DNA of 15,538 bases from JBKHBQ01 sp046542305 (GTDB taxonomy: Bacteria > Bacteroidota > Bacteroidia > Bacteroidales > 4484-276). The stretch is taken from NCBI GenBank assembly GCA_046542305.1, contig JBKHBQ010000068.1, positions 1 to 15,538 of the forward strand, given 5' to 3'. Numbering within the stretch: position 1 is the stretch's first letter; each line of letters starts with the position of its first letter. The notes under the pieces are model-generated. The model saw nothing but the letters and a program-made list of their open reading frames with translations, was not told the origin of the DNA and searched no databases. The translations under genes were made by a program, and so were the position numbers. Shown here one piece after another: positions 6,755-15,000 of the stretch.

Positions 6755-6799
6755 TTGAGGCCTGCCATAATTCATTACATTGAGCCTGTTGATTCAGGC
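6755..6799 (+). promoter_or_regulatory. Weak promoter candidate and hairpin ahead of the larger cold-shock-domain gene
   Basis: TTG (6755-6757), an 18-bp spacer and TACATTGA (6776-6783; two mismatches to TAnnTTTG) form a weak promoter candidate. It is followed at once by a perfect hairpin GCCTG-TTGATT-CAGGC (6784-6799). The gene starts 34 bp later. Since a terminator candidate precedes it, a separate promoter is expected. Confidence 0.3.
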
Positions 6800-6833
6800 G
6801 CAAAACATTTAAAAACTTTTACAATTAGATTAC

Positions 6834-7283
6834 ATGGGAAGATCACAGGAATCGTTCAACAAAAAAGAAGTTAGAAAGAGAAAAGAGAAAAAAAGAAAAG
6901 AGAAAGCCGAGAAGCGCGAAGCCCGGAAAGATCATGAACCAGGCAGCAGCCTCGACGATATGATCGCTTACGTGGACGAATACGGCAATATTACCGACAC
7001 CCCGCCCGATCCTAACGAAAAGGAGGAGATTGATGTGGAAGATATCGTGATCAGCACCCCGAAGAAGGTAGCTGAAGAAGAGGGTGCCGAACGTACGGGC
7101 ACCATTTCATTCTACAACGATCAAAAAGGCTTTGGGTTTATTAAAGATTCAGGCTCGCGGCAGGATGTATTTTTTCACATCAACAACTGCCACGATGATG
7201 TAAAGGAAGGCAATCGCGTAAGTTTCGAAACCGAGCAAGGCCCCAAAGGCCCCGCCGCGGTGAATGTGAAACTGATAAAATAA
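6834..7283 (+). CDS. Cold-shock-domain protein with charged N-terminal extension
   Basis: The 149-residue product has three parts. Residues 1-34 are extremely rich in Lys, Arg and Glu (probably a charged helix). Residues 38-80 form an acidic linker with a DDMIAYVDEYGNITDTPPDP segment that resembles a conserved block in Bacteroidota homologues. Residues 84-149 form a cold-shock domain with RNP1 KGFGFIK (98-104) and RNP2 VFFH (112-115). The cold-shock domain implies single-stranded nucleic acid binding; the basic extension may add RNA or ribosome affinity. The role of the acidic linker is unknown. It follows the RRM-csp pair in the same direction but after a terminator candidate, so it is probably its own unit. 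It ends 8 bp before the convergent aldo/keto reductase gene. Confidence 0.9.
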   Translation: MGRSQESFNKKEVRKRKEKKRKEKAEKREARKDHEPGSSLDDMIAYVDEYGNITDTPPDPNEKEEIDVEDIVISTPKKVAEEEGAERTGTISFYNDQKGFGFIKDSGSRQDVFFHINNCHDDVKEGNRVSFETEQGPKGPAAVNVKLIK

Positions 7284-7291
7284 CCGGCAGC

Positions 7292-8284
7292 TTATTTCCT
7301 TGATGGCGGCGCCATAAATTCAGGGCCAGACGGATCTGTGATGGTATCCTTCAGGATCTGTTCGATGCGATTCATATCCTCGTCGCTGATCCTCCAGCCC
7401 GGAATTTCCGAAATGGCATCCAGTTGCCCCGGGTGCCGCCCTCCCCACAATGCCACCGTAATACCCTGCTGCAGCACCCACCGGGCTGCCAGATGGATCA
7501 CCCGTTTTCCATAGTTTTCCTGTGCCAGTTTATCCAGCCGGTTCACGGCTTCGAGATATTGTGCATACCGTGGTTCCTTAAATTTAGGATCATTCCTGCG
7601 CAGGTCGTCGCCTTCGAACCTGGTGTCGGATTTCATTTTTCCGGTGAGTAGTCCGCGGCAGATTACGCCATAGGTTACCAGGTCGATCTTGTGTTCCTGG
7701 CAGTACGGGAGTTGCTCGTCCTCGATTTGCCGTTCAAACATGTTATAGGGCGGCTGCATGAAATGGATCGGCGCCATTTTCCTGAAGGCATCCATTTGAT
7801 GGTTGCTGTAGTTGCTCACCCCGATCGAGCGGATTTTTCCCTGATCGTAAAGCTGCTGCATGGCGGCTGCCGTTTCTTCGAACGGCACCACAGGGTCGGG
7901 CCAGTGCACAAAATACACGTCGATATAATCGGTTTGCAAACGCTGCAGCGAATCGTCGATTTCTTTGGCAATTCGCTCCTTGCCGGAGTTACGCACAACA
8001 TTTTTATCCTTGTCCCATTCCAGGGCAACCTTTGTTGACAGCACGATCTCTTCGCGCCGGTTGATCTTTTTCAGCGCCTTGCCCACAATTTCTTCGGAAG
8101 TACCGAAGCCGTAAACAGGAGCCGTATCGATAAAGTTTATGCCCTTGTCGAAAGCCTGAACGATGGTGTCGATGGATTTGGCTTCGTCGGTTCCTCCCCA
8201 CATCCAGCCGCCGATGGCCCAGGTTCCCAGGCCGATGCGCGACATTTTTTTCTGAATGACATTTGAAAAAGTATATTCCATCAT
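7292..8284 (-). CDS. Aldo/keto reductase (AKR11/YhdN-IolS-like)
   Basis: The 330-residue product is a TIM-barrel NADPH-dependent oxidoreductase. The catalytic tetrad is visible as D53 and Y58 (FIDTAPVYGFG), K85 (VLSTKV) and H127 (YFVHWPDP). The N-terminal GTWAIGGWMWGGTDE segment (20-34) and the C-terminal ALWGGRHPGQLD are typical of the Bacillus YhdN/IolS branch (AKR11). The physiological substrate cannot be read from sequence; these enzymes reduce various aldehydes and ketones. Two adjacent ATGs (8284 and 8281) are possible starts. A weak promoter candidate on the minus strand has TTG (8335-8337) and TAGTTTAG (8304-8311, one mismatch). It is divergent from the permease gene and convergent with the cold-shock-domain gene. 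Confidence 0.93.
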   Translation of the reverse strand: MMEYTFSNVIQKKMSRIGLGTWAIGGWMWGGTDEAKSIDTIVQAFDKGINFIDTAPVYGFGTSEEIVGKALKKINRREEIVLSTKVALEWDKDKNVVRNSGKERIAKEIDDSLQRLQTDYIDVYFVHWPDPVVPFEETAAAMQQLYDQGKIRSIGVSNYSNHQMDAFRKMAPIHFMQPPYNMFERQIEDEQLPYCQEHKIDLVTYGVICRGLLTGKMKSDTRFEGDDLRRNDPKFKEPRYAQYLEAVNRLDKLAQENYGKRVIHLAARWVLQQGITVALWGGRHPGQLDAISEIPGWRISDEDMNRIEQILKDTITDPSGPEFMAPPSRK

Positions 8285-8411
8285 GATCTGAGTTTGATTC
8301 GTACTAAACTAATTGTCATTGTCAGTGCTTTGTTCAAAAACATTGCTATTCAAAATGTGTATAAATTAATGCTGATTATGCGCGTGGTTGTAACTTCCGT
8401 TAGGGTGTTCC

Positions 8412-8428
8412 GTCAATTCTGTATTGAC
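8412..8428. promoter_or_regulatory. Perfect inverted repeat GTCAAT-TCTGT-ATTGAC before the permease gene
   Basis: Six-bp arms with a 5-bp spacer end 17 bp upstream of the permease ATG, in the 161-bp divergent intergenic region. The size suits an operator half-site pair or a leader hairpin. No T-run follows, so it is not a terminator. No convincing TAnnTTTG box was found for the plus-strand gene. Confidence 0.4.
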
Positions 8429-8445
8429 CACAAGAAAAAACTAGC

Positions 8446-10827
8446 ATGAACTGGAATTATATCAAGATTGCATTGCGAACCCTTGTAAAAGACAAAGTAA
8501 ACGCCCTGATCAACATCTTTGGTCTGGCGGTGGGTTTCTCCGTTTCCATTCTCATCATGATCTATGTACATCACCAGTTGAGTTTCGATACCTTTCACGA
8601 AAAGGGCGGCAGGATGTACCGGCTGGCCATCGAAGGCTCCATGGCTGATGGAAAGGTGCTTTCGGCAGGGCTTACCAGCGGCGACATTGCTCAACTGCTG
8701 GTGAATCAGGTGCCTGAACTCGAGTTCGCTTGCAGGGTGTATTCGTGGGGCATGGTAGATATTGAGGTGGGCGACCAGCGTTTTACCGGAGATAAGGTAA
8801 CCTGGGTCGACACGGCATTTTTCCGGATGTTTACCTTCCCGCTGGTAAAGGGCAATCAGGAGCTGGCTCTGAAGGAACCCTTTACCGCGGTGCTTTCGCG
8901 CAAGATGGCAAAAAAATATTTCGGAGATGAAGATCCCGTCAACAAAAGCATAAAAATTTCGGATCGCGATTACAAGGTAACCGGTATTATGGAGAATGTG
9001 CCGGTAAATTCGCACCTGCAGTTCGATATGGTGGCTTCGTTTTCGTCGCTCGAGCGGCCCGAATGGAATATCGTGGAGCGCAACGGCATTTCTTTCCCCA
9101 CCTATATCCTGATGCGCGAAGGCGCTTCGGAGGAGCAGTTTATTGAAAAAGTCAAGGAGGTGGCCAACCGGCAGGTGGAGGAACGATTTGCCCCTTACGG
9201 CATCAAGCTATTTCACCATGTGCAGCCATTTGGCGACATATATCTGTATTCCGATTACAGCTTTACCGAGGAAGAACCCGGTGACATTACCAATGTTTAC
9301 ATCTTTTCCTTCCTGGCATTTTTTATCGTGCTGATCGCAATTTTTAATTTTATCAACCTGGTGACTGCGCAGTCGGAAAAACGCACGCGTGAGATCGGGA
9401 TGCGCAAGGTGCTGGGTGCTCTGAGAACAGACCTGGTTTGGCAGTATATCGGCGAATCGGTGATCATAGCCCTTATTGCCCTGCTGCTGGCTCTGGGTTT
9501 GAACGAGTTGCTGATCGGCCCGTTTTCGAACCTCCTCGAGGAAAATTTCAGCCTCATCTACTGGCACGAGCCCGCCTTCCTTATCGGGATCATCGTATTT
9601 GTGTTGCTTGTGGGGGTAATTTCGGGAATTTACCCTGCATTCTACCTGTCGAAGTTCAGGCCAATAGTAGTGCTTAAAGGGGGGCAGCATGGCGCGGGAA
9701 AATCGCATACCCTGCGCAAGATACTTGTTACCCTTCAGTTTGCCATCACCATCTTCCTGATCGCTTCACTGCTTTTGCTTCACAAGCAGATCGGTTATAT
9801 GAAAAAGAAGGACCTTGGTTTCGACCGCGAAAATGTGGTAACGGTACACCGGCTTACCGATAAGGTGAGGAATTCGTACGAGAGCATCAAGGGGGAATTG
9901 CTGCAGAACCCTGATATCATCTCCGTTACTGCCTCGCAAAGCATCCCCGGGGAGATCCGCAGCCTTCAAAACAGCCGCAAAGCGGAGGATGATCCTTCGT
10001 CAGCCATCATGATGTACGAAAACCGGATACGTCACGATTATCTTAAAACCTTCGGGATGAAAATCATCGAAGGCCGTGATTTCGACCCGCAGATGCGCAC
10101 CGATACCGCCGCCTTCATCATCAACGAAACTGCGGTAAAAAAGCTGGGCCTTACCGATCCGATCGGAGCGGACATTATGGTGTGGCAGCATCACGGTAAG
10201 GTGATCGGTGTAGTGAGCGATTTCAATTACATGTCGCTGCATCACGAGATCGATCCTTCGGTATTTTCGATGTATGCCACCTGGTTCGGCAAGATCAGCA
10301 TCAGGATGAGCCCCGGAAAAGTTAAGCAAACGATGGCTTTTATCGAGGAACAGTTTGCGGAGGCCGACCCCAATTATACCTTCGAATACACTTTTGTTGA
10401 CGATTCCTTCGAGGAAATGTACCGCAAGGAAGAACATGTAAACAACCTGATCACTGCCGCCGCCATTCTTGCCATCATCATTTCTATCCTGGGACTCTAC
10501 GCCCTCACTTCATTTACCGTAAGGCAAAAAGTGAAGGAGATCGGCATCAGAAAAGCCATGGGCGCCTCTGTGGGCAATGTCGTGGTGATGCTGTTTCGCG
10601 ATCTGTCGAAGTGGGTGGTGCTGGGCAATCTCATTGCCTGGCCGGTGGCATTCTGGGCAGTCAATAGCTGGTTGCAGAATTTTGCTTTCCAGATCAATAT
10701 CTGGCAGCAGTGGTGGTTGTTTGTCATTGCCGGACTTCTTGCACTTGCTATCGGAAGCCTGGCGATGATCAGGCAGGCGCTGTCGGCCGCAAACGAAAAT
10801 CCGGTGGATGCGCTGCGATATGAATAA
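8446..10827 (+). CDS. FtsX/MacB-type ABC transporter permease
   Basis: The 793-residue product has the two-halved FtsX-like layout common in Bacteroidota. TM1 is about 21-42, followed by a large periplasmic MacB-PCD-like domain (about 43-280) and TM2-4 (about 286-307, 335-355, 377-400). A second half begins with TM5 (about 426-446), continues with a second periplasmic domain (about 450-665), and ends with TM6-8 (about 668-692, 720-743, 756-778). The motifs REIGMRKVLGA and KEIGIRKAMGA after TM2 and TM6 are the paired cytoplasmic coupling segments of this family, and the C-terminus ENPVDALRYE is typical. MacB-like systems use conformational change driven by a separate ATPase for export or envelope signalling. 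No ATPase or membrane-fusion gene is adjacent. The start at 8446 has no Shine-Dalgarno but gives the usual NWNYIKIALRTL opening. Confidence 0.93.
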   Translation: MNWNYIKIALRTLVKDKVNALINIFGLAVGFSVSILIMIYVHHQLSFDTFHEKGGRMYRLAIEGSMADGKVLSAGLTSGDIAQLLVNQVPELEFACRVYSWGMVDIEVGDQRFTGDKVTWVDTAFFRMFTFPLVKGNQELALKEPFTAVLSRKMAKKYFGDEDPVNKSIKISDRDYKVTGIMENVPVNSHLQFDMVASFSSLERPEWNIVERNGISFPTYILMREGASEEQFIEKVKEVANRQVEERFAPYGIKLFHHVQPFGDIYLYSDYSFTEEEPGDITNVYIFSFLAFFIVLIAIFNFINLVTAQSEKRTREIGMRKVLGALRTDLVWQYIGESVIIALIALLLALGLNELLIGPFSNLLEENFSLIYWHEPAFLIGIIVFVLLVGVISGIYPAFYLSKFRPIVVLKGGQHGAGKSHTLRKILVTLQFAITIFLIASLLLLHKQIGYMKKKDLGFDRENVVTVHRLTDKVRNSYESIKGELLQNPDIISVTASQSIPGEIRSLQNSRKAEDDPSSAIMMYENRIRHDYLKTFGMKIIEGRDFDPQMRTDTAAFIINETAVKKLGLTDPIGADIMVWQHHGKVIGVVSDFNYMSLHHEIDPSVFSMYATWFGKISIRMSPGKVKQTMAFIEEQFAEADPNYTFEYTFVDDSFEEMYRKEEHVNNLITAAAILAIIISILGLYALTSFTVRQKVKEIGIRKAMGASVGNVVVMLFRDLSKWVVLGNLIAWPVAFWAVNSWLQNFAFQINIWQQWWLFVIAGLLALAIGSLAMIRQALSAANENPVDALRYE

Positions 10828-10833
10828 AGTTCG

Positions 10834-11760
10834 CTATTTTGCGTTTTCAAGCTGCTGAACCAGTTTCCTGATTGCTTCTTCAGCTTTTACAGGCTTGTAG
10901 CCGAACCTTTCTTCGAATTTGCTGCTGTTAAAGAAATAATCGCGGTTGTTCTGATAAGCCATTTCTTTGAGCTCGCGCATGATGGGCATAAACCAGCCCA
11001 GCACGCCGGTGAGCCACATGGGCACTTCCCTGATCTTCGGCTCCACGTTCATTTCGCGGGCAAATAATTTTGCCCATTCTTTGGCAGTAAGTTTTTCGTG
11101 TATCGAGGGCAGGTGCCACACCTGGTTGTATGCATCAGGCGTATTGCCCAGCATGGCCGTTCCTTTGCCGGCATCTTCAGCCCAGGTAAAATTGTGAATT
11201 TTGTCGGTCCTGCCAATCCAGTCGGCGGCCTTACCTTTTCTGTAGTTTTTGTAGATGGTCTCCACAGGAATGCTGTTGGTGGGTGCCAGGAAATCAGCCG
11301 AACGTGCAATAAGTGCCGTCATCATTCCCTCATCCACCGCCTTCATGATCGTTTCTGCCACTTCCTTCCGGATTTCTCCCTTTTTGCTCACCGGGCGGTA
11401 AGGTGTGTCTTCGGTCATATTCCCCATGTAATCGGGGTCGTACATGTACACGTTGTCGAAAAATACGAGCCGGGCATTGTGCTTTTTACAGGCTTCGATC
11501 ACGCTCCGGATAAAGGGCACCCAAACCTTTCGCCATACCTTGGCGTCGTATTGGAACCCAATGGTGACATATACAATCTCCGATCCTTTTACAGCTTCAT
11601 CTACCTGTCGGGGATCGGTTAAATCCGCAGAGAACAAATTGTCGGTTTTATTCACCTTTTTCGGGTTTCGGCTTACCAGCCTGATGTCGGTGGTGTATTC
11701 CGGTAATGCTTTTGCCAGCTCCACGCCTATGACGCCGCCGGCTCCGAGGATGGTTTGCAT
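10834..11760 (-). CDS. NAD(P)-binding SDR / epimerase-dehydratase-like protein, atypical
   Basis: The 308-residue product begins with a Rossmann beta-strand and a glycine motif, QTILGAGGVIG (2-11 region), then SADLTDP near 45-51 and an FFDNVYMYDPDYMG segment. These indicate the extended/atypical SDR group that includes NAD-dependent epimerases and NmrA-like proteins. The standard YxxxK catalytic pair is not apparent: the nearest arrangement is Y-R-P-V-S-K. The enzyme activity is therefore uncertain, and it may be a reductase with an altered site or a sensor-type protein. Its stop lies 6 bp from the stop of the convergent permease gene. A perfect 14-bp palindrome lies 33 bp upstream of the start codon and may be its operator. 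No substrate or pathway can be assigned from the context. Confidence 0.85.
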   Translation of the reverse strand: MQTILGAGGVIGVELAKALPEYTTDIRLVSRNPKKVNKTDNLFSADLTDPRQVDEAVKGSEIVYVTIGFQYDAKVWRKVWVPFIRSVIEACKKHNARLVFFDNVYMYDPDYMGNMTEDTPYRPVSKKGEIRKEVAETIMKAVDEGMMTALIARSADFLAPTNSIPVETIYKNYRKGKAADWIGRTDKIHNFTWAEDAGKGTAMLGNTPDAYNQVWHLPSIHEKLTAKEWAKLFAREMNVEPKIREVPMWLTGVLGWFMPIMRELKEMAYQNNRDYFFNSSKFEERFGYKPVKAEEAIRKLVQQLENAK

Positions 11761-11792
11761 GATGGTGTTTTTGCTTTTGAAACAAAAAAGCG

Positions 11793-11806
11793 ATAAACAT
11801 GTTTAT
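11793..11806. promoter_or_regulatory. Perfect 14-bp palindrome ATAAACATGTTTAT
   Basis: The sequence is identical to its reverse complement with no spacer and lies 33 bp upstream of the SDR-like gene's ATG on the minus strand. Continuous palindromes of this length are typical of dimeric repressor operators (for example TetR- or MarR-type), although none of these regulators is encoded in the window. As RNA it would fold poorly because it has no loop, which favours a DNA-binding role. Confidence 0.5.
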
Positions 11807-12020
11807 AGTTTTTTGAAAATCTGTGGTTTTTTAAAAGTTCCCGGAGAAAATCCAAAATTGTAATAACTGCTTTACCTGCTTTTGTGGTCAGCCCCTGCCC
11901 TGTCAGAAAAAAAAACTTCCCGATCCCTTGTTTTTTGAAGCGAAGCGAGCAAACGCCTGCAATCAACCTGACAATATTGAAGAGCTATAATTGATTTAAG
12001 AAAAATTATTACCTTCACTC

Positions 12021-12069
12021 ATTAACATAACAGTGTGTAAATGTGTTAATTTCTGAGACATTTTCTCAG
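12021..12069. repeat. Two consecutive inverted repeats in the T9SS gene leader
   Basis: ATTAACA (12021-12027) pairs with TGTTAAT (12044-12050) around a 16-nt spacer. Two bases later CTGAGA-CATTT-TCTCAG (12053-12069) forms a perfect 6-bp hairpin. The second ends 27 bp before the ATG at 12097. Neither is followed by a T-run. They may be leader hairpins or operator sites. Confidence 0.45.
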
Positions 12070-12096
12070 TAATTGCTTAACTAAAACGATCGGCGT

Positions 12097-15000
12097 ATGA
12101 AATCCATAAAGATCCTTCTGCTTACTTTCATAATCGCATTGCTGGTTCATCCCGGGAAATTGTATGCACAGCCCAACATCCTGATCAATGCTTCCAATCT
12201 GGACTTTGGAAACATTGTATTCGGGGAATCCTATACAGCTGATGTAATCTTCTCGAATATCGGTGACGATATTCTGGTAGTAGATGATATCACATTTTCC
12301 AATCCGGAATTCAGCGTGGGTTCAACTGGTTTTCAGGTTGATCCCGGATCACAGCAAATAGTGGAAGTTATTTTCAACCCATCACAGATAGCTGTGTACG
12401 ATGACACCATGACGGTGTTCAGCAACGATCCGCAAACGCCGGTTGTCAACGTTCCGGTTTTTGCCAATGTGTATTTGCCGGCACCACAATACCTGTCGGC
12501 CGATGTTACCGGCAACGATGTGGAACTTAGCTGGGGAACCGGTGGCGGGGAGGGCAACTGGCTTTTTTATGGCGACGGCGGCATCAACTCATCCCTGGGA
12601 TTGTCCAATCCTGCTGTATTCAGGATTGCTGCACGCTGGCCCGCTTCCTCCCTGGTGGATTATGTGGGTAATCCCGTGGGGAAAATATCATTTGTACCTG
12701 CAGGAGCATTTTCAAACTACACCCTCAAAATCTGGGCCGGTGCAGAAGCCGATTCTTTAATTTACAGCCAGGCGGCAACCAACCTTAACATCGGCGAGTT
12801 TAATGAGGTTTCCCTCACTTCGCCGGTGACAATCCAATCCGGCACCGATTATTGGTTCGGCGTGGAAATCGATCAATACGTAGCTTATGATTATCCCGCA
12901 ACCTTTGATTTTGGGCCTGCTGTTGCCGGTTTTGGCGACATGATCAACCTGGATGGCGATTGGGTGTCGATTGAACAATACGGCTGGGATAACAACTGGG
13001 TGCTGCGTGTATTTGTCCTGAATGAACCCGTCTCGCGGGCATTATCATTTTCAGCAATTCCTGAAGAACCCCTCCGCAATGTGGCGGCGAACCTTTCCGG
13101 AAACCCTGAAGCAACTGCCCCCGGCCCGAAACAATTGCGTTCCATCGGGTTGCTGGGCTATAACGTTTACCGCAACGGGGAGAAACTTAATACCGACCTC
13201 CTGACACAGGAATTTTTTCTGGACGAAAACGTGGGGGCAGGTGTATTCAACTACGGCGTTACCTCGGTATATGATGCCGGCGAAAGCCTGCCCATCGAAA
13301 AAGTGGTGCAGGTAGGCGGCCCCGAACTCACCCTGGTACCCGATTTTATTTATGGTTCGGTGGAAGCGGGCACAACCCAAACTTTTGAAATCAACATGAA
13401 CAACACCGGTTCCGATGCACTCGAATGGCAGGTAAATTCACTGCCCGAGTGGCTCAGCCTCTCCGCCGTTGCGGGAATAATTGAAGCCGGCGGGATTCAA
13501 AATCTGGAAGTTACAGTAAATACCGCAGGTTTGGGTGATACCATATACAATACCGTGGTAAATTTCGCGACCAATAACTTCAGTAAACCAGTATCAATCC
13601 TGCCGGTTACCATCGATGTGCAGGGGAACGATTTTCTGAGATGGAATGTTACTTCTGCCGATTTCGGAATGACGGCGCTGTTCGAAAACAAGGCCCTGAC
13701 CGTAGAGGTAACCAACCTCTCAGATGGCATGACCATTCTTTACAGCTCTTTCACCAACAGTGATGCATTCGAAGTTTACCAGCAAAGCTGGGGTTTGCAG
13801 CAGGGCGAAGCGGGAACCTTCGTTATTGTTTTCACTCCTGAAGCAGCACAGCTTTACGAAGACACACTGTATGTGGATTACTGGAATTATCTGGGCAGCG
13901 ATACACTCAAACTGCCGCTTTCCGGGCAGGGGGTAATCCCGCCGCCGTCGAATCTTTCGGCATCTGCTTCCGCGGATACGGTTACCCTTAGCTGGTTTCC
14001 GCCCGGATCATCACCTGATGAACTGCGGTTTGACAGCGGACTGCCGTATGGCGGCCTTTATTATTCTGACAGCACAACCTACGAAATGGCTGCTAAATTT
14101 TCACCGGTGGATCTGATGCCGTATTCGGGTAAATTGCTCCAGGAGATCGGTTTTTACCTTTACGATGTTTCCGGTGCCAATATTAAACTTAAAGTTTATG
14201 ATGATGAAAACGCACAGAATCCCATCATCAACCTGCCGTTAAGCAACCTCACACCGGAAGCGTGGAATGATATTGAACTTCCGTTCCCCATCGAAATCGA
14301 CCAATTGGATAACCTGTGGATCGGTTATGAGGCAGAAATGCTTCAGTTTGTAAAAATTGCGGGTGTAGATGGCGGACCTGCCGTCAACGGTTCGGGCAAC
14401 CTGATCAGAATCAACGGTGGCGAATGGACCACCCTGGCGCAGTATGAAATCGACAGGAACTGGAACATCCGCGGGTTGTTGGCGGATACAACCACCGGCG
14501 AAGCACTCAGGCTGACCTTAAACGACAGAACCCTGAAAAGCGGAATACAGGTAAACGGGTACAACGTGTACAGGGATTCGGTAAAGCTGAATGATGAGTT
14601 GATCACCGAAACATCCTTTACCGGTTTGATTGTCCCCGGCGAAACCTATTTGTACGGCGTTACTTCAGTGTATGATTATGGCGAAAGCCAGCCTGCTACC
14701 GTCATTGTTGCCGCACCGGCCAATCTGGTCATGCCGCCGGGTTGGGAATTTCAGTCCACGGACATGGTGCACAATATTCAGATTCCATCATCCGTGGCCA
14801 TCAACGGATTCAACCTGCAAAACGGTGACATGATCGGCGTCTTCTACGAAGATGAAGGTATCGAAAAATGCGCAGGTGCCGTGGAGTGGAATGGCGAAAA
14901 CCTGATGATTTCGGCTTTTGGTGATGATCCTGATTTTCCTGGTAAAAATGGTTTTGCATTAAATGAAACCCTCCGCTGGAAGGTATTTTTCAGCCGGGCA

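Larger units (their letters stand above)
11761..12096. other. Divergent intergenic region between the SDR-like gene and the T9SS protein gene
   Basis: This 336-bp region holds no convincing gene. It contains a 14-bp palindrome near the SDR-like start, a run of nine A residues (11907-11915), and two inverted repeats in front of the T9SS gene. Possible plus-strand -7 boxes are imperfect: TATAATTG (11986-11993) and TACCTTCA (12010-12017). The middle part (about 11830-11960) shows nothing recognisable. Confidence 0.6.

Noticed and set aside
9208..9708. 166-codon minus-strand frame in the permease gene
   Set aside because: It overlaps transmembrane-coding sequence of the permease and has no independent features.
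11098..11622. 174-codon plus-strand frame over the SDR-like gene
   Set aside because: It is a shadow of the minus-strand Rossmann-fold gene, whose motifs are clear.
11907..11915. Run of nine A residues, read as a T-run on the minus strand
   Set aside because: No stem precedes it on the minus strand, so a terminator is not supported.
12481..14721. Possible CRISPR-like or mobile repeat in the T9SS protein gene
   Set aside because: The similarity is between diverged protein domains within one reading frame, not short identical DNA repeats with spacers.
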